Of a DNA stretch of 5,832 nt, positions 1 through 5,832 are shown in pieces (positions within the stretch are counted from its first letter, which is position 1; every line of letters begins with the position of its first letter). The notes beneath the pieces are model-generated. The model saw only the letters and a list, made by a program, of their open reading frames with translations, searched no databases and was not told the origin of the DNA. Made by a program: the position numbers and the translations under genes. The stretch comes from Aquabacter sp. (GTDB lineage: Bacteria > Pseudomonadota > Alphaproteobacteria > Rhizobiales > Xanthobacteraceae). The stretch spans positions 1-5,832 of the forward strand of contig JASBUY010000073.1 of NCBI GenBank assembly GCA_030147645.1, given 5' to 3'.

Positions 1-94
1 CATCCTTCTGCCCCTGCCCGCTTTGGCCACCGGAGCGGCCGGTCACCCGGGCGGCGGAGGAGAGGCCTTGGGACTCCACTTCAAATCCACTCAT
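1..94 (-). CDS. N-terminus of a downstream flagellar gene, probably motD/fliK (hook-length control), 3'-truncated
   Basis: An open frame starts at ATG 94-92 and runs off the left edge after 31 complete codons (MSGFEVESQGLSSAARVTGR, then a Gly/Gln-rich run ending QKD). Its ATG overlaps the motC stop as ATGA, and a strong GGGAGG lies 6 nt upstream, so a real translation start is well supported. The hydrophilic, Ser/Gly/Gln-rich N-terminus fits a secreted, low-complexity FliK-type protein. In rhizobia the gene after motB-motC is motD, later recognised as the hook-length regulator fliK. The product is therefore inferred from gene order; 31 residues are too few to identify the family. An ATG at 3-1 in another frame is a less likely start. 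Confidence 0.68.
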   Translation of the reverse strand, partial: MSGFEVESQGLSSAARVTGRSGGQSGQGQKD

Positions 95-2613
95 CGCGGA
101 CCTCCCTTCAATGACGCATCCGCCTGGGCGAGCGCCGCGCGGGCCTTTTCGAGCACCGGAAGCATTTCATCCTTGGTCAGCGGGCCGGCAGGCTCCGGCG
201 GCCGCGCGGGCGCGCGGGACGCGCCCGGTGCGCTCGGCGACGGTGCGGGCGCGAGCGCCGCATTTTCCGTGGCGCGCTTCACATTCTCGGCGGCGGCGGA
301 GGCGGCATCCAGCAGCGCCGCGTCTGACGGGGCAAGCAGGCCGCGATCCACCGACTTCAATTCGTTCAGCGCCTCGCCATAGGTGTCGGCGGAGGGCGCG
401 AGCGAGGCGCCGCGATAGAGCTTCGCCCGCTCGGCTTCGGCGGTGCCGCCCTCGGTGGTGGAGAGCGCCCGCTCCGCCGCGAAATTGGCGGTGGAGGTGC
501 GCCCCTGCACCACGGCGGCACGGGCCAGGGTCAATTCCATGTCGCGCCGGCTTTCCGGCTCCAGCATTTCGAGAATCTGCTCGAGGCGCGCCAATTGCTG
601 GGGATCATTGCCGAAGCCGAGACGCGAGAGCGAGGCCGCGAAACGCTGGCGGAAATTGCCGGCATAGACGGAGTTGCGGAAGCGGAAGAGATATTGGCGC
701 GAAAGGGACTCGAACTGGGCCAGGTCGCCCGCCTGCGCCGCCACCAGAACCGCACGGCGCAGCGCCGCTTCCTCCACCAGCGTTCCCGGCGCCAGCACAC
801 GCGCCACGGCGAGGAGTTCGGCCGACTTGCCCGGGTCCTTGCGCAGATGGAGCGCGGCCTGGGCCAGCGCCACCTGCCCGCCGAGGCTCGGGGGAAGGGC
901 GCGCGCGTCGATATCCTTCAACTGGCGCAGCGCCTCGTCCTCACGCCCTTCGAGATAAGCGAGCGTGCCGCGCAGCAGGCGTGGGTCGATGGCGGGACCG
1001 GGTTGGGTGTCCATGATCCGGCGCAGCACGGCGGGATTGCCGCCGCTAAGGAAGTAGGTCACCGCCGCGCGGGCATTGTGGGGATCTTCCCAGATGGACG
1101 GGTCGGCGGCGGCAAACTCCTGTTCGATACGCAGGATCAGGTCGCGCTGGGCGTTCACGGCATTGGTCGAGCCCTGGGCCATGCTGTCCTGCACGCGCCG
1201 CAGCGCGCGCACCAGATCCTGCGGCCAGAGCGGGGCGCGGCGGCTGCCGGGCGAATCCTCCACCGCGCCGAGCGGAGCCTGCGCGGCGGCGGACGCAGCC
1301 GGAGCCGCAGACGGAGCCGGAGCCGGCGCGGCGGCAGACGGCGGAGCGGACACGACCGGCGCGGCCACCGGGCGCGCGCTCGCGGCCGCGGGCGGCGGCA
1401 TGGCGGGCGCGGACGGCGCGGCCGGCGCTGAGGCGGCGGCCGGGGCCGCGGGGGGTGTTCCCCGCGGCGTCACGGGCGGCAGCACCGGCAGATCGGGCGC
1501 GGCTACACCGACAGCGACGGGCGGGGCGGCCGGCACCGCCGCGGGGACGGCAGCGGGAGGATTGGACGGCGGCGCGGCGCTCGCGGAGGGCATCTGCGGC
1601 GCGGCGGCGGCACCGGCGGGTGCCGCCTGAGGCGCGAGCGCTTGGGCAGCCGGCGCCTGCACGACGGGAGCGGGGGCGACGGGAGGGGGGGCGACGGGCG
1701 CCGCCGCGGCCGTGCCCGAAGGCGCGGCCGGCGCGGCCGGCACCGCTTCGGTCTTCACATCTGCCTGGGGGGCCTCGGGCTTTGGGGCGTCCGTCTTGGC
1801 AGCGTCCGTCTTGGCCGCGTCCGGTTTAGGGGCGTCCGGTTTAGGGGCGTCGGGCTTCGCGGCTTCTGCGGGGGGCGCGTCGGGCCTCGGGGTCGGGCGC
1901 GCAGGCACGCCGGGCTCGGCGGTCGCAACGACGGTGGGGCGCGCAACCGGAATGTCGATCTGCGCCGCCGAGGCGGGGCCAAGGGGCGAGAAGGCGGCCA
2001 GGGCCGTCAGCGAGGCCGGGGTCAGGATGCCGTCCGCCAGCGAAAGCAGAGAGAGGATGGACGAGCCGCCCCCCTCGCTCTTGACGCCGGCGCTCGCACC
2101 GGCGGGGGCTTCGGGGGCGGGCACGGGGTCGGCGGCGGTCTGGACGGGTCCCGGAGCGGCCGGCGCCTCGGCGGCCGAAGGCGGGACATCCGCGGCTTCG
2201 GCGATGACGGGGCTCTGCGTCTCGCTCGGACCGTCCACGACCTCGGGTTCGGCGGGGACGGCGGCGAAATTGGTGGGCGGCGGCAGCGCGCCGGCGCTCG
2301 CACCCGGCGCATCGGCGGGACGCGGGCGGGGCACCGGAACGGACGCCGTCTGGGCGGGCGCGGTCTGGGCGGGCGCGGCCTGCACCGCCGGCGCTTGCAC
2401 GGCGGGGGCCTGGACGGATGAGGGCTGTGCCGCCGGGCGGGGCGCGCGCGGCGTCGCCGGAGCGGGGGTGTCGGTGGTCGTCGCCGTGGCGGTGGGCGCG
2501 GCGCCCCTGCGGCGCATGCCGCCCCACGGGTCCTCGCCGGCCTGCTGCGCGCGGGCCGGCGCCTGCGCAAGCAGGAGCGCGATCGCGAGTGCGCTGAGAC
2601 CGAGCCGCCGCAT
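91..2613 (-). CDS. motC: Periplasmic motility protein MotC with greatly expanded Pro/Ala-rich linker
   Basis: MotC is a periplasmic protein of rhizobial-type alphaproteobacteria, needed for motor rotation and thought to work with the periplasmic part of MotB. The 840-residue product begins with a signal peptide (MRRLGLSALAIALLLA, probable cleavage after A20-R-A22). Residues about 25-455 are almost entirely Ala/Pro with repeats, apart from a hydrophobic island at about 184-220. The conserved domain starts at about residue 455 (RAPLWPQDLVRALRRVQDS) and is helical. It contains SIWEDPHNARAAVTYFLSGG, LLRGTLAYLEGREDEAL and SRQYLFRFRNSVYAGNFRQR, and looks like repeated helical hairpins. A second Pro/Ala stretch precedes a final helix (TKDEMLPVLEKARAALAQAD). 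From memory, Sinorhizobium MotC is about 430 residues, so this one is nearly double in length through the linker. The ATG at 2613 overlaps the motB stop by one base (TGATG); a GTG at 2616 would add one residue. The stop overlaps the next gene's start as ATGA. No frameshift is evident. Confidence 0.9.
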   Translation of the reverse strand: MRRLGLSALAIALLLAQAPARAQQAGEDPWGGMRRRGAAPTATATTTDTPAPATPRAPRPAAQPSSVQAPAVQAPAVQAAPAQTAPAQTASVPVPRPRPADAPGASAGALPPPTNFAAVPAEPEVVDGPSETQSPVIAEAADVPPSAAEAPAAPGPVQTAADPVPAPEAPAGASAGVKSEGGGSSILSLLSLADGILTPASLTALAAFSPLGPASAAQIDIPVARPTVVATAEPGVPARPTPRPDAPPAEAAKPDAPKPDAPKPDAAKTDAAKTDAPKPEAPQADVKTEAVPAAPAAPSGTAAAAPVAPPPVAPAPVVQAPAAQALAPQAAPAGAAAAPQMPSASAAPPSNPPAAVPAAVPAAPPVAVGVAAPDLPVLPPVTPRGTPPAAPAAASAPAAPSAPAMPPPAAASARPVAAPVVSAPPSAAAPAPAPSAAPAASAAAQAPLGAVEDSPGSRRAPLWPQDLVRALRRVQDSMAQGSTNAVNAQRDLILRIEQEFAAADPSIWEDPHNARAAVTYFLSGGNPAVLRRIMDTQPGPAIDPRLLRGTLAYLEGREDEALRQLKDIDARALPPSLGGQVALAQAALHLRKDPGKSAELLAVARVLAPGTLVEEAALRRAVLVAAQAGDLAQFESLSRQYLFRFRNSVYAGNFRQRFAASLSRLGFGNDPQQLARLEQILEMLEPESRRDMELTLARAAVVQGRTSTANFAAERALSTTEGGTAEAERAKLYRGASLAPSADTYGEALNELKSVDRGLLAPSDAALLDAASAAAENVKRATENAALAPAPSPSAPGASRAPARPPEPAGPLTKDEMLPVLEKARAALAQADASLKGGPR
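101..106 (-). promoter_or_regulatory. Ribosome binding site of the probable motD/fliK gene
   Basis: GGGAGG on the minus strand, within AAGGGAGG, lies 6 nt before the ATG at 94, inside the last codons of motC. It is the best-placed Shine-Dalgarno sequence in the window and the main evidence that a new gene begins there. Confidence 0.78.
1772..1861 (-). repeat. 15-bp tandem repeat in motC (about six copies, KPDAP/KTDAA units)
   Basis: Six consecutive 15-bp units cover this stretch. On the plus strand the units are variants of gcgtccgtcttggca and gcgtccggtttaggg; the third and fourth regular units (1817-1831, 1832-1846) are identical. They encode five-residue units of the form Lys-Pro/Thr-Asp-Ala-Pro/Ala, a charged patch in an otherwise uncharged Pro/Ala linker. 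The period is a multiple of three, so copy-number change would keep the frame. Confidence 0.9.
2348..2422 (-). repeat. 15-bp tandem repeat in motC (about five copies, QAPAV/QTAPA units)
   Basis: Five 15-bp units lie in tandem. The first two (2348-2362 and 2363-2377, gtctgggcgggcgcg on the plus strand) are identical; the next three are degenerate. They encode Gln-x-Ala-Pro-Ala-type units near the mature N-terminus of MotC, which reads VQAPAVQAPAVQAAPAQTAP. Confidence 0.88.
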
Positions 2614-3965
2614 CACTTGGAGGGATCCTTCAGCAGGATTTCGATGCGCCGGTTTTCCGGCGCATTGGGATCGGCCGTATTCTTGAGGCTACGGTCGGCG
2701 AAACCTTCGATCTTTGCGACGCGCTTCTCGTCCAGCCCGCCGCGGGCGAGCATGTAATAAGTGATGTGGGCGCGGGCCATGGAGAGGCGCCAATTGTCAT
2801 AGGTGTCGGAGCGGAACGGCCGGCCATCGGTGAAGCCGCGCACCACCACTTCGCCGGGCCGGCCGGCGAGGATCTGGCCGACCCGCTCCATCACGCGCAC
2901 CAGGCGCCCGTCGGGCACGGCCGAGCCGACATTGAACATGGAGAAATTGGTGTCGTCCGTGAGGTCGATGAGCAGGCCTTCCTTGGTGGCGCGCACCTCA
3001 ACATGGGGCGCCCCCAGGGTGCCCATGGTGGCGCGCACCGCCTCGGTGATCTGGGTCTGCACCGCCTGGGCCTGCGCCTGCGCCGCGGCCTGAGCCTGCT
3101 GGGCCTGCGCCTGCTGAGCCTGAGCCTGAGCCTGGGCGGCGGTCTGGCCCGGTGCGCGCGCGGGCGCGGCAGGAGCCGCTGCCGCCTGAGCCGGGGCCGC
3201 CTGGGGCGACGCGGCTTGCGACGACGCGGCTTGGGACGACGTGGATTGGGCGGGCCCCGCCTGGACCGCTGCTTGAGCCTGGAGGGGTTGTGCTTGCGCG
3301 GCCTGCGTCTGTGGTGCTGCGCCCGTGGCCGGCTTGCCGGGAGCAGGACCGTCCGGACGCGCAGCCGCCGCGTCGGGCTGGGTGCCATTCGGCGGATGGA
3401 TGGCATTCTGCCGATTGCCGCGCGCGTCGGTCGCCGGCTTGGTGGCAGAGGCAAGTTGCCAATAGACCGGGTCGAACGGGTCGCGATGGACTTCGCCCTT
3501 GCCGCTGGCGTCGGAGGCGAGTTCGCCCACCGGCACATCGGCCGAGGTGGGGGTCGTCGGCTCATATTCCGCCGCGATCTGCGCGAGGGTCGCGTAGGGG
3601 TCCTGGAACAGCGCCTTCTCGCGCGCGCCCTGCTGGAGGTCCTCCCCCTGCCCGTAGCGCGGCCCGACCGTGTTCTTCAGCGCGGAATGCTGGTCGCCAT
3701 CCTCCGATGTGCCTTCGTCCTTAATCTCTTTGGGGTCTCCGAGGCCTTTGCGTGGCGCGGCATTGTCGGCGAGGTTGACCGGGTTGAAATAGTTGGCGAT
3801 CGCCTTACGCACGTCCTGGTCGGTAACGTTGATCAGCCACATGATCAGGAAGAAGGCCATCATCGCCGTCATGAAGTCGGCGTGGGCCACCTTCCAGGCG
3901 CTGGAATGGGACTCGTGCTCGTCCTCTTCGTGACGCTTGATGATGATGAGCTCGTGATCGGACAT
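2613..3965 (-). CDS. motB: Flagellar motor stator protein MotB
   Basis: MotB pairs with MotA to form the proton-driven stator and anchors it to peptidoglycan. The 450-residue product has a charged His/Glu-rich cytoplasmic start, then one membrane helix at residues about 27-47. D30 in AHADFMTAMMAFFLIMWLIN corresponds to the essential proton-binding Asp (D32 in E. coli). The plug region follows (DQDVRKAIANYFNPVNLAD). Residues about 200-305 are a Gln/Ala/Pro/Ser-rich linker with repeats. The OmpA/MotB peptidoglycan-binding domain occupies about 320-447, with GFTDGRPF (D380), NWRLSMARA (R398), ARGGLDEKRV and NRRIEILL (N438). At 450 residues it is far longer than E. coli MotB (308), mainly because of the linker. 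The start lies 6 nt after the FliH-like stop, with only a weak GAGG upstream, so it is probably translated by coupling. No motA is adjacent. All key residues are intact. Confidence 0.96.
   Translation of the reverse strand: MSDHELIIIKRHEEDEHESHSSAWKVAHADFMTAMMAFFLIMWLINVTDQDVRKAIANYFNPVNLADNAAPRKGLGDPKEIKDEGTSEDGDQHSALKNTVGPRYGQGEDLQQGAREKALFQDPYATLAQIAAEYEPTTPTSADVPVGELASDASGKGEVHRDPFDPVYWQLASATKPATDARGNRQNAIHPPNGTQPDAAAARPDGPAPGKPATGAAPQTQAAQAQPLQAQAAVQAGPAQSTSSQAASSQAASPQAAPAQAAAAPAAPARAPGQTAAQAQAQAQQAQAQQAQAAAQAQAQAVQTQITEAVRATMGTLGAPHVEVRATKEGLLIDLTDDTNFSMFNVGSAVPDGRLVRVMERVGQILAGRPGEVVVRGFTDGRPFRSDTYDNWRLSMARAHITYYMLARGGLDEKRVAKIEGFADRSLKNTADPNAPENRRIEILLKDPSK
3055..3140 (-). repeat. 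Ala-Gln dipeptide tract in motB (6-bp units)
   Basis: A run of near-identical 6-bp units (gcctga, gcctgc or gcctgg on the plus strand) encodes alternating Ala and Gln (AQAQAQQAQAQQAQ...) at MotB residues about 275-303, just before the peptidoglycan-binding domain. It is a simple-sequence linker tract; slippage in multiples of six would keep the frame. Confidence 0.85.
3184..3258 (-). repeat. 15-bp imperfect tandem repeat in motB linker (SSQAA units)
   Basis: About five 15-bp units, such as 3214-3228 (gcttgcgacgacgcg) and 3229-3243 (gcttgggacgacgtg), encode Ser-Ser-Gln-Ala-Ala-like repeats in the periplasmic linker between the MotB membrane helix and its peptidoglycan-binding domain. The frame is preserved. 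Confidence 0.82.
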
Positions 3966-3971
3966 TGCGGC

Positions 3972-4604
3972 TCACGCCTCGCTCTGGCCGAGGCGCTCGG
4001 CCCAGGCCTTGATTTGGGTTTCCAGAACGGTCTCGCCCGCCACCACGCACACATCAACGCCGGGGCCGGCCTCGAACACGCAGGCCGGCGGGTCGCCGAG
4101 CCGCGCCTTCAGGCGCTCCAGCAGGTCGGCGGGGCCGGCGATCTTGAGCACCGGGCGATCCTCGCGCGCGAGCCTCGGGCCCATCAGCGCGGCGAGGTCA
4201 TCGAGCGCCTGTCGGGCGATTTCCACCCGCAGGAACGGCAGGAGGATGGGCGCGATGGCGCCCGCGAGGCGGGTCTCCATCTGCGCAAGACCTTCGGCGA
4301 GGGCGATGGCGAGACGCTCCGCCTCGGCCTCGCTCCATTCGGCGCGGGCCGCAGCGAGGCGCTCCGCATAACGCTGTTCGGCGGCTTCCGCCTCTTGTTG
4401 GGCCACGGCACGGGCCGCCGCCTCGCCCGCCGCGCGCCCCCGCGCCTCGGCGGCGCGGGTGATCTCGGCGATGTCGAGTTCGGGCTCAGCCGGCTTCGGC
4501 GGGGCGGCCTCGCCTTCGGGTGTCACGGCCCGGAAGAAGGTGTCCGTGACCTTCTTCGGCTTCTTGGGGGAGAAATCGGGGAGATGGCGGACGATCGCGT
4601 TCAT
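3972..4604 (-). CDS. fliH: FliH-like flagellar export ATPase regulator (short, divergent)
   Basis: This 210-residue protein is probably the alphaproteobacterial counterpart of FliH, which binds and restrains the export ATPase FliI and links it to the C ring. Seen in the sequence: a basic N-terminus (MNAIVRHLPDFSPKKPKK); a charged, Ala/Glu-rich helical or coiled-coil stretch at residues about 45-115 containing A52-xxx-G56-xxx-G60-xxx-A64-xxx-A68, the AxxxGxxxGxxxA-type repeat typical of FliH helices; and a compact C-terminal domain (about 118-206) ending in VDVCVVAGETVLETQIKAWAERL, which resembles the end of FliH where a strand pair leads into a last helix. The start at 4604 is chosen over an in-frame ATG at 4637 because it makes an ATGA overlap with fliF and has AGGAGG 10 nt upstream; the 4637 codon has no such site. 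The N-terminus lacks the Trp residues that enterobacterial FliH uses to contact FlhA/FliN. The gene lies between fliF and motB, whereas fliH usually sits by fliI. FliH function is inferred from motif and position, not overall identity. Confidence 0.72.
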   Translation of the reverse strand: MNAIVRHLPDFSPKKPKKVTDTFFRAVTPEGEAAPPKPAEPELDIAEITRAAEARGRAAGEAAARAVAQQEAEAAEQRYAERLAAARAEWSEAEAERLAIALAEGLAQMETRLAGAIAPILLPFLRVEIARQALDDLAALMGPRLAREDRPVLKIAGPADLLERLKARLGDPPACVFEAGPGVDVCVVAGETVLETQIKAWAERLGQSEA

Positions 4605-5832
4605 GAGGCCCGCGCCTCCTGGCCCTGGCGCAGCCATTGCCGCAGGATCGCCGCAGCCTGCTCTTCGTCATATTCGACGATCTGCTCCAGCTTCTTCTGG
4701 GGCGAGCGGTTGAGGCGGCTGGTGAGGTCTTCGATGAGGTTGACCGGCGGCTGGTTGGCGGCGGTGAGCGGAAGGCCGCCGGCGAGCGCGGCCGCCTCGG
4801 CGAGCTCCGCCTCGCCCTGGGGAGAGGCCAGCATGGCGGCTTCGATGGCCTCCACGTCGGTCTCGGGCCGGGCGATGAGGGCGCGCACCGCGGGGCGCAG
4901 GCCGAACCAGATGAGCAGCGCGGCGACCACCAGGATGGTGAGGGCGTTAACCAGCGTGCCGGCCTGGCGGAGCAGAAGCTCGGTCCAGCTCAGCGGCGGG
5001 ATCGGCTCCATGGAATGGCCGCCGTCCGCAAACATGGTGGCGACCACCTTCATCTTGTCGCCGCGATCCTTGTCATACCCGGCGGCCGAGGCGGCGAGCT
5101 GCTCGATCTCGTAGATCTGGGTCTCGATCGGCACCACGTCCGAGCCCTTGCCGGCATTGGCGGCGAGGCGGTCGCGATTGACCAGGATGGCGATGGACAG
5201 ATTCTTCAGGCGGAAGGCGTCGCTGACCGTCTGCACCGTGCGGGTGGAAATCTCGTAATTGGTGAGTTCCTCGCGCCGGTCGTTCTGCTCGTTGGAATCG
5301 GTGCCCCCGGCCTGATTGGCATTGGCCTGCTGCTGGGGGATGTTCTGCTGCACGCCCACCGGCGGCTGCTGGGACTTGTTCTGCGACAATTCCTTTTCGC
5401 GCACCGTGCGGATCGAGCGCTCGGTCTTGGACGCCGGGTCATAGACCACTTCGTTGGAGGTGGTCTTGTCGGTGTCGAGCAGCGCGGTGACGCTGATCTC
5501 GAAATTGCCGATGCCGAGATAGGGGGTGAGCGTGCGGCGGATCTTCTCTTCCGTCTCGCGCGCCATCTGCTGCTGGAGCAGCGCCTTCTTGCCCGAGGGG
5601 GCATTTTCCGAGGATTCGCCGGAGGTGAGCACCGCGCCCTCGGTGTTGAGCACGGTCACGGCGTCGAGCTTCATGCCGGGAATGGCGGCGGCGACCAGAT
5701 GGCGGATGGCCTGGGCGGCGGAGGTGTCCTCCGCATTCTCCGTGCGCACCACCACCGAGGCGGTGGCCTGCTGGGCATCGCGGCGGAAGGAGGAGCGGTC
5801 CGGCAGCACGATATGGACGCGCGCGGCCTTGA
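4601..5832 (-). CDS. fliF: Flagellar MS-ring protein FliF (5'-truncated by window edge)
   Basis: FliF builds the MS ring, the inner-membrane base of the flagellar rotor that carries the FliG switch ring and houses the export gate. The window shows the last 409 residues; the reading frame is open to the right edge, so about 150 N-terminal residues (first membrane helix and start of the ring-building domains) are probably missing. The visible part starts with KAARVHIVLPDRSSFRRD, matching the ARVH...P...F.R segment of FliF. The RBM3/collar region follows, with a Gln/Asn/Pro-rich loop (QQPPVGVQQNIPQQQ) and then TNYEISTRTVQTVSDAF. The second membrane helix lies at visible residues about 292-311 (LVNALTILVVAALLIWFGL, DNA about 4898-4957). 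The cytoplasmic tail ends in LTSRLNRSP...IVEYDEEQAAAILRQWLRQ, the FliG-binding helix. The stop codon overlaps the next gene's start as ATGA. The identification is firm; the true start is not visible. Confidence 0.97.
   Translation of the reverse strand, partial: KAARVHIVLPDRSSFRRDAQQATASVVVRTENAEDTSAAQAIRHLVAAAIPGMKLDAVTVLNTEGAVLTSGESSENAPSGKKALLQQQMARETEEKIRRTLTPYLGIGNFEISVTALLDTDKTTSNEVVYDPASKTERSIRTVREKELSQNKSQQPPVGVQQNIPQQQANANQAGGTDSNEQNDRREELTNYEISTRTVQTVSDAFRLKNLSIAILVNRDRLAANAGKGSDVVPIETQIYEIEQLAASAAGYDKDRGDKMKVVATMFADGGHSMEPIPPLSWTELLLRQAGTLVNALTILVVAALLIWFGLRPAVRALIARPETDVEAIEAAMLASPQGEAELAEAAALAGGLPLTAANQPPVNLIEDLTSRLNRSPQKKLEQIVEYDEEQAAAILRQWLRQGQEARAS
4615..4620 (-). promoter_or_regulatory. 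Ribosome binding site of the FliH-like gene
   Basis: AGGAGG on the minus strand lies 10 nt before the ATG at 4604, inside the last codons of fliF. It decides in favour of that start over the in-frame ATG at 4637, which is preceded by no purine-rich site. Confidence 0.75.

Noticed and set aside
1..3. ATG at the left edge as the start of the downstream gene
   Set aside because: It is out of frame with the ATGA-overlapping start at 94, which has a much better ribosome-binding site and fits the coupling pattern of the operon.
595..1431. Plus-strand open frame of 278 codons opposite the conserved MotC domain
   Set aside because: The minus-strand frame encodes a coherent helical MotC domain; the plus-strand product degenerates into Arg/Gly repeats.
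1772..2422. Tandem repeats as a possible CRISPR array
   Set aside because: The units are 15 bp, directly adjacent without spacers, in frame with motC and encode its linker.
91..2613. Whether motC is two genes or contains a frameshift at the linker-domain boundary
   Set aside because: One frame stays open from signal peptide to C-terminus, and I saw no ribosome-binding site and start pair near the boundary at about 1250.
1642..2686. Long plus-strand open frames opposite the motC linker
   Set aside because: Their Gly/Arg/Ala repeats mirror the Pro/Ala codons of motC; no start signal or recognisable domain supports them.
2766..5114. A 782-codon open frame on the plus strand opposite motB, the FliH-like gene and fliF
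   Set aside because: It lies antisense to three well-identified genes, its composition is Gly/Arg/Leu-rich without any domain, and stop codons are rare in every frame at this GC content.

Overview
The window is one uninterrupted block of flagellar and motility genes, all on the minus strand. GC content is very high, and the gene content (motB-motC-motD) points to an alphaproteobacterium of the Hyphomicrobiales (rhizobial order). A Xanthobacteraceae-like relative (Azorhizobium, Xanthobacter, Ancylobacter, Starkeya) is my best guess, but the family placement is inference. MotC and the MotD-type FliK are known mainly from this order.

In transcription order (right to left) the layout is: fliF, the MS-ring protein, 5' end outside the window (4601-5832); a short FliH-like export ATPase regulator (3972-4604); motB, the peptidoglycan-anchored stator subunit (2613-3965); motC, a periplasmic motility protein with a very long Pro/Ala-rich N-terminal linker (91-2613); and the first 31 codons of a further gene, probably motD/fliK (1-94). 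The junctions are a 4-nt overlap (ATGA), a 6-nt gap, a 1-nt overlap (TGATG) and a 4-nt overlap (ATGA). There is no intergenic space, promoter or terminator inside the window. This is a segment of a single, translationally coupled operon.

Together the genes supply the rotor base (FliF), a regulator of the type III flagellar export ATPase (FliH-like), the stator anchor (MotB), its periplasmic partner (MotC) and probably the hook-length ruler (FliK/MotD). MotA, FliG, FliI and FlhA are not here and must lie elsewhere.

The least ordinary aspects are the roughly 430-residue low-complexity segment of MotC, which holds a hydrophobic island; a roughly 105-residue Gln/Ala linker in MotB; and 15-bp (five-codon) tandem repeats in the linkers of both genes. 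The FliH-like protein is short but keeps the glycine-repeat helix motif of FliH. I found no mobile element, CRISPR array, RNA gene or clearly new system. The long open frames on the plus strand are antisense shadows of high-GC coding sequence.
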